DNA from: Planctomycetaceae bacterium
GTDB lineage: Bacteria > Planctomycetota > Planctomycetia > Pirellulales > Pirellulaceae
Direction of reading: 5' to 3'
Length of the DNA: 51,782 bases
Assembly: GCA_012729315.1 (NCBI GenBank)
Contig: JAAYDI010000097.1
Coordinates: 1-51,782, forward strand
The notes beneath the pieces are model-generated. The model had not been told where the DNA came from. It saw only the letters and a list, made by a program, of their open reading frames with translations, and ran no database searches. Position 1 is the stretch's first letter. Each line of letters opens with the position of its first letter. A program made the translations under genes and the position numbers. Of the stretch, positions 18,473 through 29,200 are shown piece after piece.

Positions 18473-18765
18473 ATGAACGCAAATCCGTTCCTGAGCGTCT
18501 TCTTTCACTGGCTGGGCGGTCTGGCCTCGGCGAGTTTCTACATTCCCTACCGGGGCGTGCGGAAGTGGTCGTGGGAGACGTACTTGCTGGTGGGGAGCTT
18601 CTTCAGCTGGATCATTGCCCGGCGGTGCTGGCCTGGTTGCTGGTTCCCATCGGACTGGCCGTGCTCATCACCTCGACCGTGGTCGTTGGCTATGGCAACA
18701 AGTGTGCGATGGACGAGAAGCAGGCGGCGGACGGGCCGCAAGTGGCTCAGGTGATTTGTGAGTAA
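18473..18765 (+). pseudogene. rhaT: Collapsed L-rhamnose-proton symporter gene
   Basis: The first 50 codons from ATG 18473 encode the N-terminus of RhaT: VFFHWLGGLASASFYIPY then GVRKWSWETYLLVGSFFSWIIA. At about 18621 the frame breaks; adding one C in GCCC restores PAVLAWLLVP. Reading on in the new frame gives IGLAVLITSTVVVGYGN, which resembles the last helix of RhaT, and the frame stops at 18765. RhaT is about 340 residues with ten helices, so roughly the middle 250 residues are missing. I read this as an internal deletion plus a one-base frameshift. An assembly collapse is the main alternative. Its position directly after rhaA supports the identification. Confidence 0.75.
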
Positions 18766-20377
18766 CCAGACGATGACGGACGAGCAGCCTACTTCGTCGG
18801 ATGAATTCGAACGCGAGCCGGTGCCGCCACATGCCCAGCTGGGGTTCAAGAGCTTTGTGGGCATGTACGCGGGGGAGCATGTGGCGGGGACGGAGCTGAT
18901 GATCGGCCCCCTGTTCATCGCCTCAGGCGTGAGTGCCTTCGATCTGCTGGTGGGGCTGCTGCTGGGCAACCTGCTGGCCGTGCTCAGCTGGCTGTGCTTT
19001 ACAGCCCCCATCGCGACGCGGGCGCGGCTCACCCTCTACTACCAGCTGGAGAAGATCTGCGGCCGCCACCTGGTCACGCTGTACAATCTGGCCAACGGCG
19101 TGATGTTCTGCTTCCTGGCCGGGGCGATGGTCACCGTCTCGGCCACAGCACTCGGGCCGATCTTCCAGGTGCCGATGCCCAGCCTGCTGGACCGCTATCC
19201 TACGAGCTGGCAATGGGTGGTGGCAGCGGCGGTCGTCGGGGTGGCGATTTCCGTGGTGGCGGCGTGGGGGTATCGGAGCGTAGCGAAGTTCGCCAATATC
19301 GCGGTTCCCTGGATGGTGCTGGTGTTTCTGGCGTTCGGTCTGATCACAGCCCGGCGGTTTCTCGACGCCACCGGCACGGAAATCCGGTCGGTGCACGATG
19401 TCTGGCAGATGGCCAACACGGTCGTCTGGCGTGGTGGTGACCCGTTGCCGGGCCAGACAAAGTTCACGATCTGGCACGTGATCTTCTTCGCCTGGTTCTG
19501 CAACATGGCGATGCACATCGGGATGTCGGATCTGAGCGTGTTCCGGTTCGCGCGCAAGTCGTATCACGCGCTTGCGACCGGCGCCGGCATGTATGTCGGG
19601 CATTTCATGGCCTGGATCTCGGCCTCGATGCTGTTCGCGTTTCAGCTGTACGAAACGCATCCCGACCCGTATATGGTCCAGCTGCTGCAAGATCATTCGG
19701 CGCGGTACGCGGCCCTGACGGCGGCCGAACTCAGTGCGTTGCCGATCTCCGCCGAACTGCTGCAGGACGCCATGCAGATCGAACAGGATCTGGTGGCCGC
19801 CGGCACGATCTCCGCCTCCGAGATGCGCGTCCGCGTACCCACCCCCGTCCCCGGCGATCTGGCCTACGGCGCGTGCGGGATCGCCGGCTTGCTGTGCGTG
19901 ATCTTCGCCGGATGGACGACGGCCAATCCGACGATCTATCGTGCGGGGCTGGCCTTCCAGGGAATTATGCCGCGCACTTCGCGCTTCGCCGCCACGCTGC
20001 TCGCCGGCGCTCTGGCTACGATCGCCGGTATGTTCCCCGGCATCGCAATGAAACTGCTCGACTTCGTCGCCATCTACGGCATGGTCCTGATGCCGATGGG
20101 CGCGGTGATCTTCGTGGACTTCTGGCTGATCCGCAAATTCGGCCTGCAGAGCAATTACGCCGAGCAGAGCCAGATCCACTTCAACTGGGCGGCCGGGCTG
20201 ACCTGGTTTCTGACGCTGGCCACCTGCCTGTTCCTGAACCAGTGTCCGGGGATCGAACTGCAGATCTTCTTCGTGAGTCTGCCCGGCTGGTTCGTCGCCG
20301 CTGTGCTCTACGTGCTGTTGAGCAAGCTGTACCAGCGGAAAGTCGTCGGGCCGACGGGGGGCGCGGAAACCGCGTGA
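18758..20377 (+). CDS. NCS1-type (purine/cytosine-like) permease
   Basis: A 539-residue membrane protein with about twelve hydrophobic segments, resembling the nucleobase:cation symporter-1 family. Early motifs are GTELMIGPLFIASG in the first helix and FTAPIATRARLTLYY after the second; later ones are FAWFCNMAMHIGMSDLS and FAGWTTANPTIYRAGL. An unusual 70-residue hydrophilic insert (about residues 305-375) lies mid-protein. The start is GTG at 18758 with AGG 7 nt upstream; it overlaps the rhaT relic by 8 bp, so translation may be coupled. ATG 18773 is the alternative. It follows rhaA and the dead rhaT, so it may import a sugar-derived or nucleobase substrate; the true substrate is not known. 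Confidence 0.78.
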   Translation: MSNQTMTDEQPTSSDEFEREPVPPHAQLGFKSFVGMYAGEHVAGTELMIGPLFIASGVSAFDLLVGLLLGNLLAVLSWLCFTAPIATRARLTLYYQLEKICGRHLVTLYNLANGVMFCFLAGAMVTVSATALGPIFQVPMPSLLDRYPTSWQWVVAAAVVGVAISVVAAWGYRSVAKFANIAVPWMVLVFLAFGLITARRFLDATGTEIRSVHDVWQMANTVVWRGGDPLPGQTKFTIWHVIFFAWFCNMAMHIGMSDLSVFRFARKSYHALATGAGMYVGHFMAWISASMLFAFQLYETHPDPYMVQLLQDHSARYAALTAAELSALPISAELLQDAMQIEQDLVAAGTISASEMRVRVPTPVPGDLAYGACGIAGLLCVIFAGWTTANPTIYRAGLAFQGIMPRTSRFAATLLAGALATIAGMFPGIAMKLLDFVAIYGMVLMPMGAVIFVDFWLIRKFGLQSNYAEQSQIHFNWAAGLTWFLTLATCLFLNQCPGIELQIFFVSLPGWFVAAVLYVLLSKLYQRKVVGPTGGAETA

Positions 20378-20380
20378 GAA

Positions 20381-20575
20381 ATGAGAACCCTGCTGCAATG
20401 CGTGTCGTGGTGCATGTTGCTCGGAACAATCATCCCGCCACTCCTGTTCCTGATCGGCACGCTGCCGCTCGACCAGTGCCAGGGCATCATGCTGATCGCC
20501 ACCCTGATCTGGTTTGCCGTGACGCCGTTCTGGATGGGACGCGAAACGTGTGAGGGAAAGATGGGGGGTGGATGA
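20381..20575 (+). CDS. Small two-helix membrane protein
   Basis: A 64-residue protein with two hydrophobic segments (CMLLGTIIPPLLFLIG and GIMLIATLIWFAVTPFWMG). It starts 3 bp after the permease stop and so is almost certainly co-transcribed with it. Short membrane partners of this kind often accompany symporters, so it may be an accessory subunit. The stop is immediately followed by the heptamer array. The function is not recognised. Confidence 0.65.
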   Translation: MRTLLQCVSWCMLLGTIIPPLLFLIGTLPLDQCQGIMLIATLIWFAVTPFWMGRETCEGKMGGG

Positions 20576-20661
20576 CGGATGACGAATGACGAATGACGAA
20601 TGACGGATGACGAATGACGAATGACGAATGACGGATGACGAATGACGGATGATGGATGATG
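20571..20661. repeat. 13-copy heptanucleotide array (RATGACG)
   Basis: Thirteen consecutive 7-bp units, nearly all GATGACG or AATGACG, with the last two GATGATG. The run starts inside the last codons of the small membrane protein and is followed by about 125 bp of gene-free DNA. It is far more AT-rich than the surrounding genome. The unit is too short for CRISPR. Confidence 0.95.
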
Positions 20662-20788
20662 GAATCGGCTATGTGGATGTGGACTGTTTCTTCAAGGCGC
20701 TGGAGCTGGCCATCTTCGGCGGCCGCAAACGTGGCGAAGTGTAGAGCGTATCCCGGGTGCCGGCACACAACGGGGGAGGGCCCGCAGC

Positions 20789-22393
20789 ATGCTGGACACG
20801 AGACACGAGAGCGGGCACGGAGGGGCACGGCCGGGGCGCGCCGTCACAGTGGTGGTGGCGCTGGCCGTTGCGCTGACCTGCCTCAATACGCGCGGCGCTG
20901 AACGTCCGAATATCCTGCTGGCGATCGCGGACGATGCGTCGTATCCGCACATGGGGGCCTATGGCTGCCGCTGGGTCCAGACACCGGCCTTTGATCGCGT
21001 CGCGCGAGAGGGGCTGTTGTTCACACGCGCCTACACGCCCAATGCCAAGTGCGCACCGTCACGGGCCTGCATCCTGACCGGCCGCAACTCCTGGCAGCTC
21101 CAGGCGGCCTGCAATCACGTGCCCTACTTCCCGGCGGAGTTTCCGACCTACGCCGAGACGCTTGCCCGGCACGGCTACTTCGTCGGTATGACCGCCAAGG
21201 GCTGGGCACCCGGCGTCGCGGTCGACGCCCAGGGGCAGACGCGGCAACTGGCCGGCCAACCGTTCAACCGGCGCACCATCCAACCGCCCACCGACGCAGT
21301 GTCCCCCCACGACTACGCCGGCAACTTCGCCGACTTCCTGGCGGCCGTGCCGCCGGACACGCCCTGGTGCTTCTGGTACGGCAGCCTGGAACCGCATCGG
21401 CCGTACACATACGGCACCGGAGCAGCCCAGGGGCACAAGTCGCCGGCCGACATCGACCGCGTCCCGGCGCACTGGCCCGACAACGACGTGGTCCGCCACG
21501 ATCTGCTGGACTATGCGTTCGAGCTCGAGTATTTCGATCAGCATCTGGCCCGCATGCTGGCGCTGCTCGAGCAACGCGGTGACCTGCACAACACGCTGGT
21601 CGTCGTCACCGCCGACAACGGCATGCCGTTCCCCCGCGCCAAAGGCCAGGCGTACGATCAGGCGAACCATCTGCCGCTGGCCATCATGTGGCCAGACGGG
21701 ATCCGCGCTCCCGGCCGGACCATCGATGACTACGTGAGCTTCATTGATCTGGCGCCGACGTTCATCGAGTTGGCCGGGCTGGACTGGGCCCGGACCGGGA
21801 TGGCGCCCGCTTCCGGCACCAGCCTCACCGACATCTTCGTTTCCGATCGCGCCGGCCAGGTCACGGCGACGCGCGATCATGTGCTGATCGGCAAAGAGCG
21901 GCACGACGTCGGACGCCCGCTCGATGCGGGCTATCCGATCCGCGGCATCGTCAAGAACGGGATGCTCTATCTGCAGAACTTCGCGATCTCACGCTGGCCG
22001 GCCGGCAACCCAGAAACCGGCTACCTCAACTGCGACGGCAGCCCCACCAAGACGCAGATCCTGAATCTGCGCCGCAGCGGCACCGACGACACGTTCTGGC
22101 AACTTGCGTTTGGCAAACGGGTCGCCGAAGAACTGTATGATGTGCGACGCGATCCGGATTGCGTCACCAACCTGGTTCACATGCCCCACTACGCGGCGCT
22201 CAAGACAGAACTCCGCGACCAGCTGTTTCGCGAACTCCATGATCAGGCCGATCCCCGCGTGCTCGGGCACGGGCACGTGTTCGACGAATACCCTTACGCG
22301 CAGGCGGCACAGCGGCATTTCCATGAGCGATTCCGGCGCGGCGAAACGCCGGCCGCCGGCTGGGTCAACCCTACCGATTTCGAGCGCGAATGA
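20789..22393 (+). CDS. Secreted type I sulfatase (heparan-N-sulfatase-like)
   Basis: A 534-residue arylsulfatase-superfamily enzyme that removes sulfate esters or N-sulfates from glycans, outside the cytoplasm. A signal peptide occupies about residues 18-37. Metal ligands are in IADDAS (Asp48, Asp49) and TADNGMPF. The catalytic site is CAPSR, with Cys88 to be converted to formylglycine, followed by [10 protein letters not shown]. That [10 protein letters not shown] block and GKGWAPGV are like the planctomycete sulfamidase-type group. ATG 20789 has GGGAGGG about 8 nt upstream. No formylglycine-generating enzyme gene is in the window. The gene converges with the CBM9-like gene. Activity on sulfated marine or algal polysaccharide is inferred. 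Confidence 0.92.
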   Translation: MLDTRHESGHGGARPGRAVTVVVALAVALTCLNTRGAERPNILLAIADDASYPHMGAYGCRWVQTPAFDRVAREGLLFTRAYTPNAKCAPSRACILTGRNSWQLQAACNHVPYFPAEFPTYAETLARHGYFVGMTAKGWAPGVAVDAQGQTRQLAGQPFNRRTIQPPTDAVSPHDYAGNFADFLAAVPPDTPWCFWYGSLEPHRPYTYGTGAAQGHKSPADIDRVPAHWPDNDVVRHDLLDYAFELEYFDQHLARMLALLEQRGDLHNTLVVVTADNGMPFPRAKGQAYDQANHLPLAIMWPDGIRAPGRTIDDYVSFIDLAPTFIELAGLDWARTGMAPASGTSLTDIFVSDRAGQVTATRDHVLIGKERHDVGRPLDAGYPIRGIVKNGMLYLQNFAISRWPAGNPETGYLNCDGSPTKTQILNLRRSGTDDTFWQLAFGKRVAEELYDVRRDPDCVTNLVHMPHYAALKTELRDQLFRELHDQADPRVLGHGHVFDEYPYAQAAQRHFHERFRRGETPAAGWVNPTDFERE

Positions 22394-22483
22394 ACGTCCG
22401 GATCGGATTTCCTGCCGCTCCGTCTCCGCCCCGGCACCAACGCGCGCCGAGCTGCACGCCACGGCACTGAGGCGGAGGTCGAT

Positions 22484-23143
22484 TCAGGGCGCCTCAACCA
22501 ATTCCAGCGTGCCCCACAGGCTCGGATCCTCCGCGAACGGAAACTCCGGTCCCACCGAGAAGGTCTGCCAGCCCAGTTCCCGGTCCAGGATGGCGTAGAA
22601 GAACCCGAGCTGCGGATGCTCGGCAGGATCGAATCCTGTCAAGGCCCGAGCCGACACGTGGGCGTCGAGCGTGTAGCCATCAGACTGCAGCTGGCTGCGC
22701 ACCTGCAACATGCCGGCGGAGACCGGTTTCGGGTTGTCCTTGGCGCGATTAATCGGCAGCCACAGCGCCGCCGGCTGCCGGTTACCCGCCCCCGCTCCCA
22801 ACGGGAGGAAGGCAAACCGGTGACAGTAGCGGCTGGCGCGATGAATGTTGTGCGTGTCGCGCGTATCGAGCCACAGGTGCAGCCCATCGCTGTCCTCCGC
22901 CCGCTCGTCGCGACACCACGGCGCCTGCTTCTTGCCCGCCACCCGCACGCTCAGCAACAGCCCTGTGTGGTTCCACGCCGCGCGCACATCGGCAAACAGA
23001 GCCTTCCCCTCCAGTTCGCCGAAACTGGGGAGGCGGAAGCGAGGCCCCAGCATCCCCCCTCCGTTATCCCACACCACGCGCCGGTACTGACACGGCACCG
23101 CGAAACGAAACAGAAACGCCGGGGACATCAGGTTGTCAGTCAT
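22484..23143 (-). CDS. CBM9-like domain protein
   Basis: A 219-residue protein, one beta-sandwich-like domain related to the sugar-binding CBM9 superfamily found in many planctomycete hypothetical proteins. Recognisable blocks are RLPSFGELEGKALFADVRAA, CRDERAEDSDGLHLWLDTRD, THNIHRASRYCHRFAF, LTGFDPAEHPQLGFFYA and VGPEFPFAEDPSLWGTLEL. No signal peptide is present from the chosen ATG 23143. A longer frame to 23218 would add a hydrophobic leader, but those codons come from the inverted repeat and I do not accept them. The gene lies downstream of uvrA across that repeat. Its role is unknown; carbohydrate binding is only implied by the fold. Confidence 0.75.
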   Translation of the reverse strand: MTDNLMSPAFLFRFAVPCQYRRVVWDNGGGMLGPRFRLPSFGELEGKALFADVRAAWNHTGLLLSVRVAGKKQAPWCRDERAEDSDGLHLWLDTRDTHNIHRASRYCHRFAFLPLGAGAGNRQPAALWLPINRAKDNPKPVSAGMLQVRSQLQSDGYTLDAHVSARALTGFDPAEHPQLGFFYAILDRELGWQTFSVGPEFPFAEDPSLWGTLELVEAP

Positions 23144-23162
23144 AGAAGCAGCCCGGGGGGAA

Positions 23163-23263
23163 TGACTAATTACGAATGACAGAAGCACGAAGGAAGAACG
23201 AATGGTTGTTTGTATCATCGCATTTCGTCATTCCTTCGTGCTTCTGTCATTCGTAATTAGTCA
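23163..23263. repeat. Perfect 33-bp inverted repeat, 35-bp loop
   Basis: The arm at 23163-23195 (TGACTAATTACGAATGAC...) is the exact reverse complement of 23231-23263, with a 35-bp spacer. The arms are about 39% GC in an otherwise roughly 64% GC region. The right arm begins with the uvrA stop codon, so the transcript folds right after translation ends. It could act as terminator or RNA stabiliser, or be a small palindromic mobile repeat. Confidence 0.95.
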
Positions 23264-26200
23264 ATTCTGCATGAAACGCTTATGCTCTTCCAAGAACTGC
23301 CCCAAATCTCCTCTGTGCAGATCTTCCAGGGTGCGGAAGCGGAGGCGGATCAGGTCACGGTCGGGGGCCGTGGCGTCCAGCTCGCGCTCGCGGGCGATCT
23401 CGGCGATGCGTCCGAGTGTCACGGCTCCCTTGGGTCCGTACAGAGTCATGTCGAGCGATTCACAGCGCTTCGTACAGATCGTGATCCACGGTTCACGCTG
23501 CGACTTGAGCACCAGATGCACGAGCACCTGGTTGTTCCACAGGAACTGCCCGTCGGGTGCACACTGCCGCAGCAGCTCGTAGAGTTCCTCCCAGACTTCG
23601 ACCTCCCACAGGATCCGCTTGCCGGGTGAGAACCCTTTGCGCAGGAAGTGCCAGCGTTGGCCCAGCTTCTTCCAGGGCATATGGTCTTCGAGTTTGAGTT
23701 CTGTCAGCTGTGTGTATTCCTGGAAGCCGGCCACGGCTTCCTCCACGAACGACCAGAACTCCGGGGTATCGATCTCCGCCCAGGAGTGTGCGGTGATCTG
23801 GATCTCCTGCCAGGGCCCCCGCAGAGACCGGCATTTGACACGCGGCTCATTGCCATACAGCGGGACTTCTTCCAGCTGGTTGAGGGTCTTGAGCGGCAGC
23901 CGCTGGAGCAGGTCCTGACGTTCGAAGGTGTTGTGGGCTACGCGGAACTTCATCTTCAGCAGCCATGCTTCGCCAGTGATGGCATGGAAGAACCATCCCA
24001 CCGACTTCTTTTCCGCGGCGATCTCGACGACGCTGCGACTGTTCCAATCGGTGGGGCTGAACGTACCCAGCTGTTGGATGCGGTCGATGACGGCGGCCAG
24101 GATCCGGCCGTCCCAGCGGCAGGGTTCGCCCTTGTACCCCACGCGGTCCTGGGTGTGCCAGCGCCGGCCGTCGACTTCCCAGGGCATCTGCGCATCGCGT
24201 CCGATCTCCATGATGTCACGATCGCCGGGCCGCTCTTCCAGCGCAGCTGCCGGGTCGAACGGCGTGCGCGGGACACGGGGGCTCGCCTCGAGCACCGGTC
24301 CCAGCGCCTCACCCGTATAGGAGCGCAAAGAGAGTTCCTGGTCACCCGCCGCCTGCCGCGCCGTGCGCGCGGCCGCATACGCGACCAGATCTTCCGGCGT
24401 GCCGCACGTCACGACGCGCCCTCCCTCGTCGCCGGCTTCCGGGCCCATGTCAATCACCCAGTCGGCCGATTTGATGACATCCAGGTTGTGTTCGATCAAG
24501 ACCACGGTGTTGCCCAGATCGACCAGGCGGTGGAGGACATCGAGCAGCCGGACGAGATCATCGAAGTGCAGACCGGTCGTCGGCTCGTCGAGCAGGTACA
24601 GTGTCCGGCCGGTGTCGGGCCGCGCGAGTTCGGCCGCCAGTTTGACGCGCTGCGCTTCGCCACCCGACAACGTCGGGGCAGGCTGGCCGAGCGTCAGGTA
24701 GTCCAGTCCGACGTCGCACAGCGTCTGCAGGATCCGGCGGATCTTGGGAATGTTGCCGAAGAGCTCCACGGCCTCGCCGCAGGTCATGTCCAATACATCG
24801 CTGATGGAGCGACCGTGATAGGTGACCGCCAGGGTCTCGGGGTTGTACCGTTTGCCGCGGCACGTGTCGCACTCCACCCACACGTCGGGCAGGAAGTGCA
24901 TCTCGATACACAGCTGGCCGTTGCCTTCGCAGCGATCGCACCGCCCCCCCGGCACATTGAAGCTGAACCGGCGGGCGGAATAGCCGCGGACTTTGGCTTC
25001 CGGCAGCTGGGCAAACAGCAGCCGGATCAGTTCGAACACGCCGGTGAACGTGGCTGGATTCGACGTTGGGGCGTTGCCCAGCGGCTGCTGATCGACCCGG
25101 ATCACCTTGTTGATGAATTCGATGCCGCGCACCGCGTCATGCGCCCCGGGCATCACGCTGGCGCGGTGCAGCCGGCGCGCCAGCGTCTGATACAGCACGT
25201 CCTCGATCAGCGAACTCTTGCCGCTGCCGCTCGGTCCGCTCACCACGGTCAGGGTGCCCAGCGGAAACCGCACCGTCACATCCCGCAGGTTGTTGTGCCG
25301 CGCGCCGACGACTTCCAGCCACTGGCCGGTCGGGGACTCCCAGGACGCCCCCGCGGCCGCCGCGGCCGGCGGCTTCGGCCGCGGGGGGCGGGATCGGCGT
25401 GCGCGCGGGGCGGCCGGCGTCGCCGCCACGGGGGCCGGCTGCGGCCGCGCCATCCGCCGCTGGGCGGGGATGGGGATGGCTTTCGCGCCGCTCAGGTAAG
25501 GCCCAGTGCAAGACGTCTTGCGGCGCGCGATCTGACGCGGTGTGCCCTGCGCGACGATCTGGCCGCCATGCTTGCCGGCGGCCGGACCGAAATCACAGAT
25601 GCTGTCGCTGCCGGCGATCACATCCCGGTCATGTTCGACCACGATCAGCGTGTTGCCGAGATCGCGCAGCTTGTGGAGCGCTGACAGCAGACGCGCATTG
25701 TCGCGCGGATGCAGGCCAATGGTGGGTTCGTCCAGCACGTACAGCACGCCACAGAGTCCGCTGCCCAGCTGACTGGCCAGCCGGATGCGCTGCGCCTCAC
25801 CATTTGACAGCGTTGCGGCGCCGCGCGCCAGGGTCAGGTAGTGCAGGCCGACGTCATTGAGAAACTGCGTGCGGTTCTTCACCTCGCGCAGCAGTTCGCC
25901 CGCGATCTTCCGGTCGCGTGCCGACAGCTTCCAGCGGGCGACTTCCTGCTGCAGGTGTCCCAACGGCAGCCGGCAGAGCTGGTCGATCGTCTTGCCCTGG
26001 AACCGTACCGCTGCGGCATCCTCGCGCAGCCGGCTCCCGCCGCAGACGGTGCAATCGACCTGATCGATCAGGTGCTCCAGCCGCGTGCGGAGCGTGGGGG
26101 ACAGCCGCGCCGCTTCCTCCAGGGCCGGGTAGAGTCCCTTGAACTGGAACCGGAAAAGGGGTGCGGAGCCGCGCTGGCCGTCCGGGCAGACGTCGAACCA

Positions 26201-29200
26201 CTGATCGCCGCACCCGTGCAGGACGGTCCGCCGGTGCCGGGCGCTGAACTGGTCAAACGGCACATCCAGCGGCAGGCCGCTGCCGGCGGCCAGTGCCCGG
26301 AGCATCCACTGCGACACCGGATGCTGGACGTTGGGCCACAGCGACACAGCGCCGTCGCGCAGCGTGCGTTTGGCGTCCTGGAGCAGCGCCGCCGGATTGG
26401 CGCCGGTCTGGGTGCCCAGCCCCGCGCAGGCGGGGCACCAGCCCAGCGGGCTGTTGAACGAGAAGTTGTGGGGCGTCAACGGCTCCAGACTGCGCCCACA
26501 CCGATCGCAGGCCAAGTGCTGGTTGTGCCGCACCGTCTCCCACTGCGTCTCCGGCACTCCCGGCTGTTCCTGCAGCACGTGCAGCACCCCTTTGCCGAGC
26601 GCCAGGCATTTCTCCACAGCTTCGGCGATGCGCCCACGCACGGCCGGTTTGACCACGACCCGATCCACCACGACTTCGACCTGGTGCTTGTGCCGCCGGT
26701 CGATGTCCGGCGGCCGGGTGACGCTGTGCGTGGTGCCATCCACCCGCATCCGCAGGTAGCCGTGGGACCGGACGTCCCGCCACAGCGACTCGTAGTCCTG
26801 CCCCACCGGCACCTCGACCGGCGCCAGGAGCTGGAGTCGTGTCCCCTCGGGCGCTGCCAGGACCTTCGCCGTGATCTCGTCAGTCGTCTGTGTGCCGACC
26901 GGCACATCGCAGGCCGGGCAGTGGGGGGTGCCGAGCCGGGCGAGCAGAATGCGGAGGTAGTCGTAGATTTCGGTGACGGTTCCAACTGTCGAGCGGGGGG
27001 TGTGCCCCAGATTCTTCTGCTCGATGGCGATCGCGGGGGACAGGCCCTCGATGTGTTCCACGCGTGGCTTCTGCATCTGGCTGACGAATTGCCGGGCATA
27101 GGCGCTCAGGCTCTCGACGTACCGCCGCTGCCCTTCGGCATAGATGGTGTCCATCGCGAGCGACGTCTTGCCTGATCCGCTCGGGCCGCAGAAGACGGTC
27201 ATCCGATCCCGCTGGATCTCGGTGCTCACCGACTTCAGATTATGTTGCTGCGCTCCCTGCACGCGCAGCTTGGTCGGCGCGGCTGTGGGACGCTGGGCCC
27301 TGCGTTTGGGGCGCTGCGCCGGACGTGGCCGCCCGGCGCCGTGGTCCAGCAGGGCGGCCAGCGCTTGGCCGGTGTGCGACGCTGCGCATCCAGCCACCTG
27401 CTCCGGTGTGCCTGCGGTGACGATGTAGCCGCCCGCAGCGCCCCCCTCCGGCCCCAGGTCGATGATCCAGTCGGCGGTCTTGATCACTTCCAGGTTGTGC
27501 TCGACGACCAGCACGGTGTTACCGCCGTCGACGAAGCTGTGGAGTACCTGCAACAGCAGCTGGATGTCGGCGAAGTGGAGGCCGGTGGTGGGTTCATCGA
27601 GCAGATACAGGGTCCGGCCGGTGCTGCGTTTGACCAGTTCGCGGGCCAGCTTGATGCGTTGGGCTTCGCCGCCCGACAGCGTTGGGGAGGGCTGCCCCAG
27701 CTTGACGTAGTCCAAGCCGACGTCGTGGAGCGTCTGCAGCTTGTGACGCACGTTCGGGATGTTCTCGAACAACTGCAGCGCCTGCTGCACATCCAGCTCG
27801 AGCACATCGGCGATCGACTTGCCCTTGAACTGGACCTGCCGCGTCTCGTGGTTGTAGCGGTGCCCCTCGCAGACCGGGCAGGTGACCCACACGTCGGCGA
27901 GGAAGTCCATTTCCAGGCGGTTGGAGCCATTCCCTTCGCAGGCTTCACACCGGCCACCCGCCACGTTGAAACTGAAGCGGCCCGGCAGGTAGCCGCGCAG
28001 CTTCGATTCGGGCAACTGCGCGAACAGATTGCGGATGTCGTCGAAGACCTTGATGTACGTGCCGGGGTTCGAACGCGGCGTGCGTCCGATCGGCGACTGG
28101 TCGATCGCGATCATCTTGTCGAGGTGTTCGAGCCCCTCGAGGCCGCCGCAGGCGCCCGGCTCGCCCAGGCCGCCGTTGAGGTCCCGCCGCAGCGTTTCGA
28201 CCAGGATGTCGTTGACCAGGGAGCTCTTGCCGGACCCCGACACACCGGTAATGCACACGAACACACCCAGGGGGATTTCCACGTCGAGGTGTTTCAGGTT
28301 GTTGTGCGCGGCGTCCCGCACGCGGAGCCGGCCGGCGCCCGGCGCCCGGCGCTGATCGGGCGTCGCGATCTGCAGCGTGCCCGCCAGGTACTTGCCGGTC
28401 ACACTCGCCGGCGCCCGGATCACCTCGTCGAGCGATCCGGACGCGACCACTCTGCCGCCGCGCACCCCCGGCCCCGGCCCGAAATCGATCAGGTGATCGG
28501 CCGCCCGCATCGTGTCCTCGTCGTGCTCCACCACCACCACCGTGTTGCCCAGGTCCCGCAGCCGCTGCAAGGACGCGAGCAGCCGGTGGTTGTCGCGCGG
28601 ATGCAGGCCGATCGACGGCTCGTCCAGGATGTACAAGACCCCCACCAGCCCCGATCCGATCTGACTGGCCAGCCGGATCCGCTGCGACTCGCCCCCCGAC
28701 AACGTCGGCGCGGTCCGGTCGAGCGTCAGGTAGTCGAGGCCGACGTTGACCAGGAAGCCGAGCCGGTGGCGGATTTCCTTGAGCACTTCGGTGGCGATGG
28801 CCTCACCGGTGGCATCCAGCTGCAGCTGCGCGAAGAACTCGGCCGCCTCGCGCACGGACAGGCGGCACACGGCGGGGAGCGACTTGCGCGGCGCGTCCTG
28901 GAAGGCCGGGTGCCGGGTCGTGACGCATACGGCCCGCGCCTGCGCCGTCAGCCGCTCGCCCTGACATTCGGCACAGGGCAGCGTCCGCATGTACTTCTCG
29001 AGCTGGCGGATCTGCAGGCGGTTCCGGCTGCTGCGGTACTTGCTCAACAGCTCGGGGATAATGCCATCATACGTGCCGCCGTGCTTGATCGGCGTCACGC
29101 CGCCGCGCCAGGTGAACGTGACGTGCTGATCGCCCGTGCCCCACAGCAGCGCGTGCTGCCATTGCGGATCCAGGTCGCTCCAGGGCGTCTCCAGGACCGT

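Noticed and set aside
20571-20661. CRISPR-like array
   Set aside because: Units are 7 bp without spacers, and no cas gene is present.
20487-20828. Reverse frame encoding repeated FVIRHSS
   Set aside because: It is only the translation of the heptamer array; I regard it as spurious.
23144-23218. Extended N-terminus of the CBM9-like protein
   Set aside because: The extra codons come from the inverted repeat and mimic a signal peptide; ATG 23143 starts the conserved domain.
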